A stretch of DNA of 64,000 nt. Origin: Mycobacterium spongiae. GTDB taxonomy: Bacteria > Actinomycetota > Actinomycetes > Mycobacteriales > Mycobacteriaceae. Below the pieces are notes generated by a model that worked only from the letters and a program-made list of their open reading frames with translations, was not told where the DNA came from and ran no database searches. Both the position numbers and the translations under genes were made by a program. The stretch is taken from assembly GCF_018278905.1 (NCBI RefSeq), contig NZ_CP046600.1, positions 1,178,001-1,242,000 on the forward strand. The letters run 5' to 3'. Positions 43,655-54,276 of this stretch are shown piece after piece. Each line of letters opens with the position of its first letter. Position 1 is the stretch's first letter.

Positions 43655-46312
43655 GTGACCATGTTCAGCCGGCCGACCACCCCGGTTGGGGCGGTTGTAC
43701 CGGGTATGCCGGCAAGTCCCGTCGTCTCCGCTCCTGACGTGGCTCCCTCCAAACGTCCGCCGTCCTGGTCGTTGCGCAATTGGCCGGTTGGATGGAAGGT
43801 CGTTGCGATTGCGCTGGTTCCGCTTGTGCTGGCGGCGACCTTGGGTGGGTTGCGTGTTCACGGCGCGATTGCGAACGCCAGCGGACTGCGGCTGGCAGCC
43901 GCCCGCGCCGACGTCATCGGTGCGATCACCAAGTACATGTCGTCACTGGACGTTGCCCTGTTGGCGAGTTCCACCGGGCATGACGTCGAGGGGTCAAAGA
44001 AAAACTTCGCGGCCCGCAAGTACGAACTGCAGACACAATTGGCCAATACCGACGTGATCCCCGACGTCCGGTCGGCGGCAAACACGCTCTTGAACGGCGG
44101 TCAGACGCTCTTGGACCAGGTGCTGGCCGACAGCATCAGTTTGCCGGACCGGGTAACGACCTATGCACCGATCCTGTTGACCGCCCAGAATGCGATCAAC
44201 GCCTCCGTGCGCGTCGACAGTGAGCGCATCCGGACCCAGGTAGAGGGCTTGAGCCGCGCCGTCGGAGCCCGCGGGCAGATGACGCTGCAGAAGATCCTGG
44301 TGACGCGGGGAGCAGAGGTTCCGGAGCCGCAATTGCGCACCTCGATGATCACCTTGGCCGGTACGGAACCCTCGACGCTGTTCGGCCTGAGCGAGGTGCT
44401 CGGGGCGGGCTCGCCAGACGCCAAGACATTGCAGGAGCAAATGGTGCGCCGCATGGCGATCATGGCCGATCCGGCCAGCGCGCTCGTCGGTAACCCGGAG
44501 TTGCTGCAGTCGATACAAGTCACCCAGGGCATTGCCGAGCAGGTCATCAACGACGCGGTGGCGTCGGTGATGAACTCGGTGCACGGCGAGGCCACCGCTC
44601 GGCGCGACGCCGCCATCCGCGACGCGGTGCTGGTCACCAGCGCCATCGCGATCGCGCTGGTGATCGTGTTGTTGGTGGCGCGCGCGTTGGTCGGGCCGTT
44701 GCGCATGCTGCGCGATGGCGCGCTGAAGGTCGCGCACGCCGATCTTGAGGACGGGATCGCCCGCGTCCGCGCCGGCGCCGAGCCACTCCCCGAGCCGCTT
44801 GCCGTGCATACCACGGAGGAAATCGGCCAGGTCGCGCATGCGGTCGACCAACTGCACGCCCAGGCCCTACTCCTGGCCGGTGATGAGGCCCGATTGCGGC
44901 TGCTGGTCAACGACATGTTCGAAACGATGGCCCGGCGCAGCCGTTCGCTGGTCGACCAGCAACTATCGGTGATCGACGAGCTGGAACGCAACGAGGAGGA
45001 CTCCGATCGGCTCGACGGCCTGTTCCGGTTGGATCACTTGGCCGCCCGGCTGCGCCGCAACAGTGCCAACCTTCTAGTGCTGGCCGGCGCGCAGATAACG
45101 CGCGACCACCACGAGCCGGTGCCGCTGTCGACCGTCATCCAGGCCGCTGTGTCGGAGGTGGAGGACTATAGCCGTGTCGACATTGCGGTGCTGCCCGACT
45201 GCGAGGTGGGCGGTGCGGCGTCGGGCGGCGTCATACATCTGCTTGCCGAGTTGATCGACAATGCGCTGCGCTACTCGCCGCCGACCACCACGGTTCAGGT
45301 TTCGGCGGCCCGCGGCAGCGAAGGGGGCGTGCTCCTGCGGGTTGCCGACGCCGGCTTGGGCATGACCGACGGGGATCGGCGCATGGCCAACATGCGGCTG
45401 CAGGCCGGCGGTGAATTCACCGGAGACCTCAGTCCTGATCGCGCTCGGCACATGGGCCTTTTTGTGGTCGGCCGCCTGGCCGGTCGGCACGGTATTCGGG
45501 TGGGACTGCGGGGCCCGGCAGCGGGCGAAACGGGCACCGGCACAACCGCCGAGGTGTACTTGCCGCCGGCCGTACTCGGGGGTGCGGTCGTAGCCACCGC
45601 GTCGGGGCCGCACGCACGAGTATTGATGGTTTCGCCGCCGCCCGCGAAGGCCGACCAAGCGGCCGGCCCGCCGCAGGCTCCCGCTGCAGCGGATCCTGCG
45701 GGGCCGCCGGTCACCGTGTTGCCCCGCCGCAATCCTGGGTCCAGCGGCGTTACCGATGTTCCCGTCGGGCAGGTCGAGCAGCAGCAGCCAGAACCCCGTC
45801 GCGAGCTACCAACACCCTGGTGGGAGAACGGGTTCGAGCGAGAGCCAGCACCAACAGCGACCCAGGTTCCGGCGCCATCCCTACAGCAGTCCCCAGCCAC
45901 ATCGGTATCGGACACCGCGGCGCCATCGGGACCGGCCGATGACGACGTCATCTACCAGCGGATGCTCTCGGAGATGGTGGGCGATCCCCACGAATTGGCC
46001 AACAGCGCCGATCTGGATTGGCAATCGGTGTGGGACCACGGTTGGTCGGCGGCCGCGGAGGCCGAGGACAAGCCGGTCGGGGCGCACACCCACCAGGGAC
46101 TGCCGGTGCGGGCACCGGGTGCCCGGCTGGTGCCCGGTGCCGCCCAGCCCGACCAGAAGGACCAGGGCGGCCCCGACGGGGAACAGCAGCGCCCGTCCCC
46201 GCAAGGGCGCGACCCCGAAGCGATTCGTGCCGCGATCAGCAGCCATTTCGGGGGCGTGCACGCTGGACGGTCGGCTGCCCGCGAATCGAGTCAGGAAACC
46301 GATCAGCAATGA
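43655..46312 (+). CDS. CvnA-type sensor histidine kinase-like protein (Rv3365c-like)
   Basis: The 885-residue protein has a cytoplasmic N-tail, helix 1 (about 48-68), an extracellular nitrate/nitrite-sensing-type helical domain (about 70-325), helix 2 (about 330-350, [18 protein letters not shown]), a HAMP-like linker and a kinase core. The core shows [20 protein letters not shown], the N box [12 protein letters not shown] and the G box [10 protein letters not shown] long proline-rich tail follows. It heads a conservon (kinase, roadblock, DUF742, GTPase), as in Streptomyces and M. tuberculosis. The GTG at 43655 (MTMFSRP) matches Rv3365c. Its stop overlaps the next start (ATGA). Confidence 0.93.
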   Translation: MTMFSRPTTPVGAVVPGMPASPVVSAPDVAPSKRPPSWSLRNWPVGWKVVAIALVPLVLAATLGGLRVHGAIANASGLRLAAARADVIGAITKYMSSLDVALLASSTGHDVEGSKKNFAARKYELQTQLANTDVIPDVRSAANTLLNGGQTLLDQVLADSISLPDRVTTYAPILLTAQNAINASVRVDSERIRTQVEGLSRAVGARGQMTLQKILVTRGAEVPEPQLRTSMITLAGTEPSTLFGLSEVLGAGSPDAKTLQEQMVRRMAIMADPASALVGNPELLQSIQVTQGIAEQVINDAVASVMNSVHGEATARRDAAIRDAVLVTSAIAIALVIVLLVARALVGPLRMLRDGALKVAHADLEDGIARVRAGAEPLPEPLAVHTTEEIGQVAHAVDQLHAQALLLAGDEARLRLLVNDMFETMARRSRSLVDQQLSVIDELERNEEDSDRLDGLFRLDHLAARLRRNSANLLVLAGAQITRDHHEPVPLSTVIQAAVSEVEDYSRVDIAVLPDCEVGGAASGGVIHLLAELIDNALRYSPPTTTVQVSAARGSEGGVLLRVADAGLGMTDGDRRMANMRLQAGGEFTGDLSPDRARHMGLFVVGRLAGRHGIRVGLRGPAAGETGTGTTAEVYLPPAVLGGAVVATASGPHARVLMVSPPPAKADQAAGPPQAPAAADPAGPPVTVLPRRNPGSSGVTDVPVGQVEQQQPEPRRELPTPWWENGFEREPAPTATQVPAPSLQQSPATSVSDTAAPSGPADDDVIYQRMLSEMVGDPHELANSADLDWQSVWDHGWSAAAEAEDKPVGAHTHQGLPVRAPGARLVPGAAQPDQKDQGGPDGEQQRPSPQGRDPEAIRAAISSHFGGVHAGRSAARESSQETDQQ

Positions 46313-46725
46313 ACGCCCGTCCGCCCCAAAGCCCACTGGATTGGCTCGTGTCGAAGTTCGCCCGCGAGGTCGCTGGGGTAACGCATGCATTGCTGGTGTC
46401 GGTTGACGGCTTGACGGTCGCTGCCAGCGAACACCTGCCGCGAGAACGAGCAGACCAATTGGCCGCCGTCGCTTCGGGCCTTGCCAGCCTCGCTACCGGT
46501 GCCTCGCAGTTGTTCGAGGGTGGCCAAGTGTTGCAGTCGGTGGTCGAGATGCAGAACGGTTTCTTGCTCTTGATGCGTGTCGGCGACGGCTCGCATCTGG
46601 CGACGTTGGCGGTTGCCGGATGCGACATCGGCCAGATCGGCTACGAGATGGCCATTCTTGTCGAACGGGTGGGCGCCGTCGTGCAGTCGGCGCGGCGCCC
46701 CGAGCCGGGCTTCGTCCGCCGTTGA
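46309..46725 (+). CDS. CvnB-type roadblock/LC7 protein (Rv3364c-like)
   Basis: The 138-residue roadblock-fold protein begins at ATG 46309, overlapping the kinase stop. Core: [31 protein letters not shown], then [20 protein letters not shown]. Roadblock proteins act as GTPase-activating or scaffold partners of MglA/CvnD GTPases. The cognate GTPase is two genes downstream. An M. tuberculosis Rv3364c role in host protease inhibition has been reported; that cannot be judged here. Confidence 0.92.
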   Translation: MNARPPQSPLDWLVSKFAREVAGVTHALLVSVDGLTVAASEHLPRERADQLAAVASGLASLATGASQLFEGGQVLQSVVEMQNGFLLLMRVGDGSHLATLAVAGCDIGQIGYEMAILVERVGAVVQSARRPEPGFVRR

Positions 46726-46731
46726 GCCGCG

Positions 46732-47124
46732 ATGGACAGCCGCGAGCCCGCGCCAGCATCACCTAAGACCAGATTGGTCCGCCCCTACACGTGGACGGCC
46801 GGGCGCACCGACACCACTGTCGAGCTTCCGTTGGAAGCACCGGTGCAAGTGTTGCAGGCCGGGCTGGATCACCGATGGCCGTCGAACGACATGCGTGCCG
46901 CGATCATCGAGTTGTGCGCCCGGAATCCCGAGAATCCCCGCAATCCCTCGGTCGCGGAAATCTCGGCCCGGTTGGATTTGCCGGTCGGTGTCGCGCGCGT
47001 CTTGGTCGGCGATCTGGTTACGTCCGGCTACCTTCGGGTGCACGGGACCTTAACCGACCGATCGACCCGCGATGAGCGCCAAGAACTCATAGGGAGGACC
47101 CTGCGTGGCCTTCAAGCACTCTGA
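46732..47124 (+). CDS. CvnC-type DUF742 protein (Rv3363c-like)
   Basis: The 130-residue DUF742 protein starts 6 bp after the roadblock gene. It has RPYTWTAGRTD near the start and a winged-helix-like region (NPSVAEISARLDLPVGVARVLVGDLVTSGYLRVHG). It is the third conservon component; its molecular role is unknown. Its 3' end overlaps the GTPase start by 20 bp. Confidence 0.92.
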   Translation: MDSREPAPASPKTRLVRPYTWTAGRTDTTVELPLEAPVQVLQAGLDHRWPSNDMRAAIIELCARNPENPRNPSVAEISARLDLPVGVARVLVGDLVTSGYLRVHGTLTDRSTRDERQELIGRTLRGLQAL

Positions 47125-47701
47125 GGCGCACTCCACGGTGCCGGGTCCCGCATCGACGAAGATCATCGTCGCCGGCGGGTTCGGTGCCGGCAAGACCACC
47201 TTCGTCGGCGCGGTCTCGGAGATCATGCCACTACGCACCGAGGCGATGGTGACCGATGCCTCGGTGGGTGTCGACATGCTCGAAGCCACCCCGCATAAGG
47301 GGACCACCACGGTCGCAATGGACTTCGGTCGCATCACCCTGGGCCAGGATCTGGTGCTCTACCTGTTCGGCACTCCCGGCCAGCGTCGTTTCTGGTTCAT
47401 GTGGGACGACCTGGTCCGCGGCGCGATCGGCGCGATCATTCTGGTCGATTGCCGGCGGCTGCAAGACAGCTTTGCCGCGGTCGATTTCTTCGAGCACCGC
47501 AACCTACCTTTCGTGGTCGCGGTCAACCAGTTCGACGGCGCGCGGCGATACCCGGTTGGCGAGGTGCGCGAGGCGCTGGCCCTGCCGGCGCACATTCCGG
47601 TGATCAACGTCGATGCCCGCAATCGCAGGTCGGTGACGGATGCGCTGATTGCGGTCAGCCAATACGCGCTGACCGCAATCGCCACATCTCCGGGTGGCTG
47701 A
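47105..47701 (+). CDS. mfpB: CvnD-type small GTPase (MfpB, Rv3362c-like)
   Basis: This 198-residue Ras-like GTPase has the P-loop GGFGAGKTT (about residues 24-32), DFGRI and GTPGQRRFWFMW (switch II), and the base-binding NQFD. The start is GTG 47105 with GGGAGG upstream. In M. smegmatis and M. tuberculosis the homologue MfpB acts with the pentapeptide protein MfpA, encoded 5 nt downstream, linking the conservon to DNA gyrase regulation. Confidence 0.93.
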   Translation: MAFKHSEAHSTVPGPASTKIIVAGGFGAGKTTFVGAVSEIMPLRTEAMVTDASVGVDMLEATPHKGTTTVAMDFGRITLGQDLVLYLFGTPGQRRFWFMWDDLVRGAIGAIILVDCRRLQDSFAAVDFFEHRNLPFVVAVNQFDGARRYPVGEVREALALPAHIPVINVDARNRRSVTDALIAVSQYALTAIATSPGG

Positions 47702-47706
47702 GCGCG

Positions 47707-48255
47707 TTGCAACATTGGACCGATTGCGAAGTGGTCGGCCAGGACTTTCGCGACGAGGACCTCGGCCGGCTGCACACCGAAAGAGCAGTATTCAGCGAAT
47801 GCGATTTCAGCGGCGCCAACCTAGCCGAGTCGCGGCACCGCGGATCGGCGTTCCGCAACTGCAGATTTCTACGAACAACACTGTGGCACAGCTCATTTCA
47901 GCAATGCAGTCTGCTGGGCTCAGTGTTCGTGGAGTGCCGGCTGCGGCCGCTCGAGTTCGACGAAGTGGATTTCACGCTTGCCGTATTGGGCGGCAACGAT
48001 CTTCGCGGTGTCGACTTGAGCGGTTGTCGGCTCCGGGAGACCAGCCTGGTGGAGGCTGATCTGCGCAAATGCTCGCTGCGCGGCGCCGACCTCACCGGTG
48101 CGCGGACCATCGGTACCAGGCTGGATGATGCCGATCTGCGGGGCGCGAGCCTGGATCCAACGCTGTGGCAAACCGCGTCGCTGGCGGGTGCGCGCATCGA
48201 TGTTCCGCAAGCGCTGGCTTTTGCGCTGGCGCACGGGCTTCGGTTGGACGCGTGA
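47707..48255 (+). CDS. mfpA: MfpA, pentapeptide-repeat gyrase-binding protein
   Basis: The 182-residue right-handed beta-helix is made of A/C-x-L/F-x-x pentapeptides (FSECDFSGANLAES, NDLRGVDLSGCRL, ADLRGASLDP). MfpA mimics DNA, binds gyrase and lowers fluoroquinolone sensitivity. The start is TTG 47707, encoding M-Q-H-W-T-D-C in line with the M. tuberculosis MQQWVDC start; no ATG or GTG is available before the repeats. A TTG start suggests modest translation, or coupling to the GTPase gene 5 nt upstream. It converges with the FHA gene. Confidence 0.92.
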   Translation: MQHWTDCEVVGQDFRDEDLGRLHTERAVFSECDFSGANLAESRHRGSAFRNCRFLRTTLWHSSFQQCSLLGSVFVECRLRPLEFDEVDFTLAVLGGNDLRGVDLSGCRLRETSLVEADLRKCSLRGADLTGARTIGTRLDDADLRGASLDPTLWQTASLAGARIDVPQALAFALAHGLRLDA

Positions 48256-48284
48256 CGGCAGGGCGTGGGAACGTCGACCCGAGC

Positions 48285-48635
48285 CTACGTGTTCGTCGGC
48301 CGCAGCAGACTGATGATCCGCTGGTGGTGTCCGACCTCGAAGGTGACCCGCGGCCCGTCGGGCTTTCCAATGTTGAGGGTCTGGCCATCCTGGATGTCGA
48401 TTTCCTGGACTCGCTGGCCATCGAGGAACATCCCATTCGGCGAATCGTTGTCGACCGCGACCCAGCGGCCACGCTCGAATCGCAACAGAATGTGTGCGCG
48501 TGCGACCAATGGGTGCGCGACGCGCAGGTCGGCGTGCAGGTCGCAGCCCACCACCACGTCGGGGCCAGCCCCGAAGCTGCCATGCGAGCTGCCTGACCGG
48601 ACCGTCAGCACGGGCGCGGCGGGGCTGCTCATCAA
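48285..48635 (-). CDS. Stand-alone FHA-domain protein (Rv3360-like)
   Basis: The 116 residues are almost entirely one forkhead-associated domain: VVVGCDLHADLRVAHPLVARAHILLRF, then VAVDNDSPNGMFLDGQRV with the phosphothreonine-binding R, S/A-R-x-H and N residues mostly kept. The usual S of SRAH is A here (ARAH). It closely resembles the first FHA domain of the ABC transporter gene directly upstream on the same strand (24 bp apart), so it is probably a partial duplicate. Phosphopeptide partner unknown. Confidence 0.88.
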   Translation of the reverse strand: MMSSPAAPVLTVRSGSSHGSFGAGPDVVVGCDLHADLRVAHPLVARAHILLRFERGRWVAVDNDSPNGMFLDGQRVQEIDIQDGQTLNIGKPDGPRVTFEVGHHQRIISLLRPTNT

Positions 48636-48659
48636 CTCAGGGTAGATGGGCGGGACCCG

Positions 48660-51290
48660 TCAGCGGCGCTTGAGTCGAATCTTCCACCACAGGATGGTGA
48701 TATACGCGATGCAGAGGACCCCGAGCATGCTCATGTCGAACAACCACGCGCTCTTCGTATGGTCCCAATGCTGGTCTTTCGGGCTGGTCGGGCCGGGTGT
48801 TAGGCGGTGAACGTCGATCGTTGACGATGCCGCCGCATAGCCCCAGCGCGCTGGCGTGGCCCACGATAATTGGTCCAGCAAGAACCGGTTGGTCACCCAG
48901 ATCATCCCGCCGGAGAAGACCAACTGCGACATGATGGCGATCACCAGCATGGGCATGATCTGATCCTGGGAGCGTGCCAGTGCCGACAGCGCCATGCCGA
49001 GGATTGCCGAGGCCACACAGGTCGCGGCCACGGTGACGAACAGCTCGAAACTGGAGTTGCCCAGCAGCACCGCATTGGCGATTGGTTGGCCCCACCCGAC
49101 GACGGCGATGGTCGTGGCGATCGCTGCTTGCACCGTCGCGAACACGCAGAACACGACGATCTTGGCGGCCAGGTAGGCCCAGGTCGACAGGCCGACGGCC
49201 TGCTCCCGCCGGAAAATGGGACGTTCGCCGACGAGGTCGCGGATGGTCAGCGCGGTACCCATGAACACCGCGCCGACGTTGAGCATCACCAGGATCTGTC
49301 CGGGCTGGTTGGGTGCATTGCTGTGCGGGTCGGCGATGTCGAATCCGGTCTTGCCGCGAACGGTGAGCGTCAAGACGCCAATGAGGAACGGAAGGATCGC
49401 GAGGAACACGGTGTAGCCGCGGTCGGAGACGACCAGTCGAATCTGCCGGCGAGCGACAGTCGCGAACTGCCGAATCACGTTGGTGGGCGTCGATTCGGCC
49501 ACGCTAGCCGGGCGGGACTGTCCGGGGGCCGGCGGCGGCGGCCGGTTTGCGGCAAGGAAACGGCGGTTTGCCTCGTCGGGGTCGGCGCCCACTTTGGTGA
49601 AGATGTCGGCCCAGTTGTTGGTTCCCATGGCCGCACCGATCTGGTCGGGCGGGCCCAGGAATGCCGTCTTGCCACCGGGTGCCAGCAGCAGCAGCTGATC
49701 GCACACGTCGAGGTAGGACACAGAGTGGGTAACCACCAACACCACGCGGCCGGCGTCGGCCAACTGCCGCAGCATCATCATCACCTGCCGGTCCAGCGCC
49801 GGGTCCAAGCCGGTTGTTGGCTCATCGAGGATCAGCAGGGACGGTCCGGTGAGTAGCTCGAGCGCCACCGAAGCGCGTTTGCGCTGACCGCCGGAGAGCT
49901 TGTCGACGCGGGTGTCGGCATGCTTGGTGAGGTCGAGTTCTTCGAGCACCTGGGCCACGACCTGCGCTCGGTCTTCTTTCGTGGTGTCTGGCGGCAGGCG
50001 CAGTTCGGCCGCGTAGCCGAGGGCTTGGTTGATGGTCAGCTGGCGGTGGACGACGTCGTCCTGGGGGACCATGCCGATCCTGCTGCGCATGGACGCGTAC
50101 TCGGCGTGGAGGTTGTGCCCCTCGAAGGTCACCGTGCCAGAGCTGGGGCTGGTATAGCCGGCGATGAGCCGCGACAGCGTGGTCTTGCCCGCCCCGGACC
50201 CGCCGATGATGGCGGTTAGCGTTCCCGGTCGGGCGGTCAGCGAGATGTGGTCGAGCAGCTGCTTGTCATTTTCGACGGTGAAGCAGACCGAGCTGACCTC
50301 GAGACCGCCAGCGCGAGTGTCGGCCTCCGTGCGGCGGACCAGGGTGTCGCCGGTGAACACCAGGTCGACGTTGCCGATCGTGACCACATCGGCCTCGGTC
50401 AATGTCGCAGACCCGACCCGAACCCCATTGACGAAAGTTCCATTGACGCTGTGGGCGTCACGGATCTCGGTGCCCGTCGGTGTCTGAATGAGGAAGGCGT
50501 GGTGCCGCGAGGCCAGGACGTCCTGGATGACAATGTCGTTGTCGTTGGCACGGCCGATCGTGACGGAGCCGGCAGGCACCCGATGGGCCCCGGACCGCGA
50601 CTGCAGGAGGGCACCGAACATCTTCGTCGCGAGGTTCGTCACCTCAGGCGGTTTGGCGCTGGGAGCGGGTGCCTGGGCTGGCGGTGTGGGATGGGCTGAC
50701 GTGGGGGGCGGCTGGCCGGGCATCGGCGGGCGGGGTGCCACGGTGGAGGGCGGGGGAGCGGGGCGCGCGGGATACCTGGGCTGTCGTGGGCTGCCCGGGT
50801 GCACGGGCTGCACCGTGGTGCTTGGTGGGCGTTGGGGCGCACCGGGATATGTTGGCGGCGGTGGTGCGGACGTCCGCGGTGGCTGGCGGGTTTCCGCTGG
50901 CCCAGGCGGCGCGGCCGTCTGATTTGCCGGCGCATTGATGCGCATCGACTCGGTCTGCGGTGGGCGCCCGGCCACTCCGGCATATCGCCCGATCTCAAAG
51001 ACCAGGCACGGCCCGTCGGGATTTCCGATGTTCACGCTCTGGCCGTCACGAATGTCGACTACCGGCACCCGTTGGCCGTTGCAGAACGTCCCATTCAGCG
51101 AATTGTTGTCGATCGCCAGCCAGCGCCCCTGATCGAAGCGCAGCACGAGGTGTGCCCGCGAAATCAGCGGATGGGTGATACGTATGTCGGCCCGCAGGTC
51201 GCGTCCGACCACCACGTCATGCCCCGCCGCGAACGTACGCGTAGCGCCTTCGTAGCCAACGGTAAGCGCTGGTGGCGGGGGCGGAGTCAT
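48660..51290 (-). CDS. FHA-domain ABC transporter (Rv1747-like paralogue)
   Basis: The 876-residue half-transporter parallels Rv1747 (865 aa). It has FHA1 (about 1-95, HPLISRAHLVLRF), a proline-rich linker, and FHA2 (about 215-300, VLASRHHAFLIQTP). The ABC domain has Walker A GGSGAGKTT, signature LSGGQRKR and Walker B LLILDEPTTG. A six-helix ABC2-type membrane domain ends WWKIRLKRR. Rv1747 is phosphorylated in its linker by PknF and bound by its FHA domains. The linker here is threonine- and proline-rich, but no kinase gene is nearby. M. tuberculosis has only Rv3360 at this place. Confidence 0.92.
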   Translation of the reverse strand: MTPPPPPALTVGYEGATRTFAAGHDVVVGRDLRADIRITHPLISRAHLVLRFDQGRWLAIDNNSLNGTFCNGQRVPVVDIRDGQSVNIGNPDGPCLVFEIGRYAGVAGRPPQTESMRINAPANQTAAPPGPAETRQPPRTSAPPPPTYPGAPQRPPSTTVQPVHPGSPRQPRYPARPAPPPSTVAPRPPMPGQPPPTSAHPTPPAQAPAPSAKPPEVTNLATKMFGALLQSRSGAHRVPAGSVTIGRANDNDIVIQDVLASRHHAFLIQTPTGTEIRDAHSVNGTFVNGVRVGSATLTEADVVTIGNVDLVFTGDTLVRRTEADTRAGGLEVSSVCFTVENDKQLLDHISLTARPGTLTAIIGGSGAGKTTLSRLIAGYTSPSSGTVTFEGHNLHAEYASMRSRIGMVPQDDVVHRQLTINQALGYAAELRLPPDTTKEDRAQVVAQVLEELDLTKHADTRVDKLSGGQRKRASVALELLTGPSLLILDEPTTGLDPALDRQVMMMLRQLADAGRVVLVVTHSVSYLDVCDQLLLLAPGGKTAFLGPPDQIGAAMGTNNWADIFTKVGADPDEANRRFLAANRPPPPAPGQSRPASVAESTPTNVIRQFATVARRQIRLVVSDRGYTVFLAILPFLIGVLTLTVRGKTGFDIADPHSNAPNQPGQILVMLNVGAVFMGTALTIRDLVGERPIFRREQAVGLSTWAYLAAKIVVFCVFATVQAAIATTIAVVGWGQPIANAVLLGNSSFELFVTVAATCVASAILGMALSALARSQDQIMPMLVIAIMSQLVFSGGMIWVTNRFLLDQLSWATPARWGYAAASSTIDVHRLTPGPTSPKDQHWDHTKSAWLFDMSMLGVLCIAYITILWWKIRLKRR

Positions 51291-51452
51291 CGCACCAACT
51301 CTAGCTCGCGGACCCACGGCAGCAGTTTCAACATTTTCCGCGCGTCGGGGTCATTCGGGACGGCATAGGCCCATTCATCCCGCGGTCACCCGGCTGGGCA
51401 CAGTTTCCCGGCTCCTCCTCACGCCGCGGCGCGGCGTGTATCGTCACCTGGC

Positions 51453-52664
51453 TCAACCGGGCGCGCCGGTGACCACGCAGTGAGTGTGACGGTAGATCGT
51501 GGGCATGCATCGATTGCAGTGTGTGCAGGCTGATTTCACGCTGTGGCGCGTGCCGTCGGCGGCGATCCGATTGATCAGGTCGGGTTCGGCCAGCAATGCC
51601 CGCGCCATGGCGACGAACTCAAAACCCTCGGTCATCGCCAGATCCATGGACTCGCGATTGGTGATTCCGCCCAGCAGGATCAGCGGCATCGACAGCTCGG
51701 CGCGAAACAGCCGAGCATCGCGCAATAGGTAGGCATCGTGGTAGGGGTACTCCCGCATAAACTTGTTGCCGGTCATGCGGATACCCCAGCGCAGCGGCGG
51801 CTTGAAGACAGCCGCGAACTCCTTGACCGGCGCGTCGCCGCGGAACAGATACATCGGGTTGACCAGCGAACTGCCCGCGGTCAGCTCGAGGGCATCCAGG
51901 CCGCCGTCATCTTGCAGCCACCTTGCGGTGGTCAACGCCTCTTCGACGGTGATCCCACCGCGGATGCCGTCGGCCATATTGAGCTTGGCCGTTACCGCGA
52001 TCCGACCGGCCCCGTCCTTCTCGACCGCGCGGCGCACGGCCATCACCACTCCTCGAGCCAATTTCGCTCGGTTCTGCAGCGACCCGCCGAACTCGTCGCT
52101 GCGCCGATTGATCAGCGGAGACAGAAAAGCACTCGCCAGATAGTTGTGCCCCAGATGAATTTCCACGGCGTCGAAACCAGAGTCGACGGCCAGGCGAGCG
52201 GCGTTGGCGTGCGCGGCCATCACGTCATCGATGTCCGCACGGGTCGCCTTCTTGGCGAACCGCATCGCAATCGGATTGAAGAACCGCACCGGCGCCAACG
52301 CCTTCGCTTTGTTCGACCGGGCATCGGCAACCGGGCCGGCGTGGCCGATCTGCGCGCTCACCGCCGCGCCCTCCGCGTGGATGGCCTCGGTGAGCCGGCG
52401 CAGCCCCGGCACCGCTTCCGGGCGCATCCAGATCTGCTCGCCGCCGGTGCGGCCGCCGGGGGAGACCGCGCAGTAGGCGACGGTGGTCATGCCGACCCCG
52501 CCGGCGGCGGGTGCTCGGTGGTAGTCGATCAGGTCGTCGGTCACCAGCGCATGCGGTGTGCGCGCCTCGAAGGTCGCGGCCTTGATGACGCGGTTGCGCA
52601 ATGTCAGCGGTCCCAGCGTGGCCGGCTCCAACACGTCCGGGGCAGCGGCGAGGTCAGAGGCCAT
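51453..52664 (-). CDS. Old-yellow-enzyme-like FMN oxidoreductase with Fe-S motif (Rv3359-like)
   Basis: The 403-residue TIM-barrel flavoprotein resembles the N-terminal half of 2,4-dienoyl-CoA reductase: [50 protein letters not shown] and LILLGGITN. The C-terminal [17 protein letters not shown] gives four cysteines in the CxxCxxC(x11)C spacing of a 4Fe-4S cluster. Substrate is unknown. It starts 40 bp from divergent folD. In M. tuberculosis relJ/relK (Rv3357-Rv3358) stand between this gene and folD; they are absent here. Confidence 0.92.
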   Translation of the reverse strand: MASDLAAAPDVLEPATLGPLTLRNRVIKAATFEARTPHALVTDDLIDYHRAPAAGGVGMTTVAYCAVSPGGRTGGEQIWMRPEAVPGLRRLTEAIHAEGAAVSAQIGHAGPVADARSNKAKALAPVRFFNPIAMRFAKKATRADIDDVMAAHANAARLAVDSGFDAVEIHLGHNYLASAFLSPLINRRSDEFGGSLQNRAKLARGVVMAVRRAVEKDGAGRIAVTAKLNMADGIRGGITVEEALTTARWLQDDGGLDALELTAGSSLVNPMYLFRGDAPVKEFAAVFKPPLRWGIRMTGNKFMREYPYHDAYLLRDARLFRAELSMPLILLGGITNRESMDLAMTEGFEFVAMARALLAEPDLINRIAADGTRHSVKSACTHCNRCMPTIYRHTHCVVTGAPG

Positions 52665-52704
52665 ATTGGGAGCCTACCCGCGTGGGCATGCCAGACTGTC
52701 TGGC

Positions 52705-53562
52705 GTGGGCGCAATCACGCTGGACGGCAAGGCTACCCGCGACGAGATCTTCGTCGACTTGAAGCAACGGGTGGCGGCTCTGAGTGCGTCGGGGTCCGCG
52801 TCGCACCGTACGCCGGGATTGGGCACCATCCTCGTGGGCGACGACCCCGGGTCGCGGGCCTACGTCCGCGGCAAGCACGCCGATTGCGCCAAGGTGGGGA
52901 TCACGTCCATCCGGCGTGACCTGCCCGCTGACATCAGCCAGGCCACGCTCAACGAGACCATCGACGAACTCAATGCCAACCCGGAGTGCACCGGCTACAT
53001 CGTGCAACTGCCGCTGCCGAAGCATTTGGACGAGAATGCGGCCCTGGAGAGAGTCGACCCGAGCAAGGACGCCGACGGGCTGCACCCGACCAATCTCGGC
53101 CGGCTGGTCCTCAACACCCCGGCGCCGCTGCCGTGCACTCCACGCGGCATCGTGCACCTGCTGCGCCGCTACGACGTCGGGATCGCCGGCGCACACGTCG
53201 TTGTCATCGGCCGCGGGGTGACGGTCGGTCGCCCCCTGGGGCTGTTGCTCACTCGGCGATCCGAGAACGCGACCGTCACGTTGTGCCACACCGGAACCCG
53301 CGACCTGTCGGCGCTGACCAGGCAAGCTGACATCATCGTGGCCGCGGTCGGCGTGCCGCAGCTGCTGACCGCCGACATGGTGCGCGCCGGCGCCGCGGTC
53401 GTCGACGTCGGTGTCAGCCGCACCGAGGACGGGCTGGTCGGCGACGTGCATCCCGACGTCTGGGAGGTTGCCGGTCACGTGTCGCCCAACCCCGGCGGCG
53501 TCGGCCCGCTGACCCGAGCGTTCCTGCTGGCCAATGTCGTCGGGCTGGCCGAGCAGCGATGA
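52705..53562 (+). CDS. folD: FolD, methylenetetrahydrofolate dehydrogenase/cyclohydrolase
   Basis: FolD interconverts 5,10-methylene- and 10-formyl-tetrahydrofolate for purine and formyl-Met synthesis. From GTG 52705 it is 285 residues (M. tuberculosis 281). Motifs: [14 protein letters not shown] with catalytic Tyr and Lys, the folate site [14 protein letters not shown], the NADP loop [14 protein letters not shown] and the C-terminal [10 protein letters not shown]. An insertion of about four residues (ASGSASH) follows the first helix. The next gene overlaps by ATGA. Confidence 0.96.
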   Translation: MGAITLDGKATRDEIFVDLKQRVAALSASGSASHRTPGLGTILVGDDPGSRAYVRGKHADCAKVGITSIRRDLPADISQATLNETIDELNANPECTGYIVQLPLPKHLDENAALERVDPSKDADGLHPTNLGRLVLNTPAPLPCTPRGIVHLLRRYDVGIAGAHVVVIGRGVTVGRPLGLLLTRRSENATVTLCHTGTRDLSALTRQADIIVAAVGVPQLLTADMVRAGAAVVDVGVSRTEDGLVGDVHPDVWEVAGHVSPNPGGVGPLTRAFLLANVVGLAEQR

Positions 53563-53852
53563 GCTTGCCGGCCGCTATGACGCGCGCGGTGCGCGCCCAA
53601 TGGCCTGTCATGCTGGTTGGGCTCATTTTCGCCGCGGCATTCGCGTTGGCGGGGGCCAATTTCTGGCGTCGCGGTTCCCTGCTGATCGGCATCGGTGTCG
53701 GAGTTGCAGCCACGCTCCGGCTGGTGTTGTCGGATGACCGGGCCGGTCTGTTGGCGGTGCGTAGCAGGGGAATCGACGTCATGACCATGACCTCGGTCGG
53801 CGCCGCGATGGTCTACATCGCGTGGACAATCGACCCGCTGGGCACGGGGTAA
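53559..53852 (+). CDS. DUF3017 membrane protein (Rv3355c-like)
   Basis: The 97-residue protein overlaps the folD stop by ATGA, so it is co-translated. It has three hydrophobic stretches (about 17-34, 40-55 and 72-90) and matches the actinobacterial DUF3017 family that regularly follows folD. Its function is unknown. It converges with the DUF732 gene, with 4 bp between. Confidence 0.88.
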   Translation: MSLPAAMTRAVRAQWPVMLVGLIFAAAFALAGANFWRRGSLLIGIGVGVAATLRLVLSDDRAGLLAVRSRGIDVMTMTSVGAAMVYIAWTIDPLGTG

Positions 53853-53856
53853 CCGC

Positions 53857-54276
53857 CTAGAACCCCGGCAGCCCCGGTACTTGTTGCAGTGCCGACAGGC
53901 CGCCGTCGGCGAGGTTGGACATCACCGATGGGCAAAACATCGTGATGGCGAAGCCCGTGAAGGCTTCTGACATCTCCGGCGACAGGTGGTCGATGGCGGC
54001 GACGGTCGACGCGGCTGAGGCGAACGATCCGCCCTGCTCGGACAGCATGGGGCACAACACGTGGCCCAGCGCAAGGGCGGCTGCCGGGTCGCCGTAGTCG
54101 ACGCCTGCGGTGTTCAGCGCAGTGATGAAGGCGTCGTCGGTCGTGTCGGCGTCGGCGGGGTTCGCGAATGCCGCCATCGCGGCGAAGACGCCCGCGGCGG
54201 CCGCCAGCAAACGAATAGTTATCGGCCGGTGACGCGCGACCCACACCCGCCGATGGCTGTTGTCCTGTGCCTTCAT
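53857..54276 (-). CDS. Secreted DUF732 protein (Rv3354-like)
   Basis: From ATG 54276 (GAGGAG 5 nt upstream) the 139-residue product has a signal peptide with basic start, a hydrophobic core (LLAAAAGVFAAMAAF) and cleavage near ADA, then a DUF732 domain: DDAFITALNTAGVDYGDPAAALALGHVLCPML and CPSVMSNL with two cysteines that could form a disulfide. This small exported family is widespread in mycobacteria; function is not established. Confidence 0.9.
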   Translation of the reverse strand: MKAQDNSHRRVWVARHRPITIRLLAAAAGVFAAMAAFANPADADTTDDAFITALNTAGVDYGDPAAALALGHVLCPMLSEQGGSFASAASTVAAIDHLSPEMSEAFTGFAITMFCPSVMSNLADGGLSALQQVPGLPGF

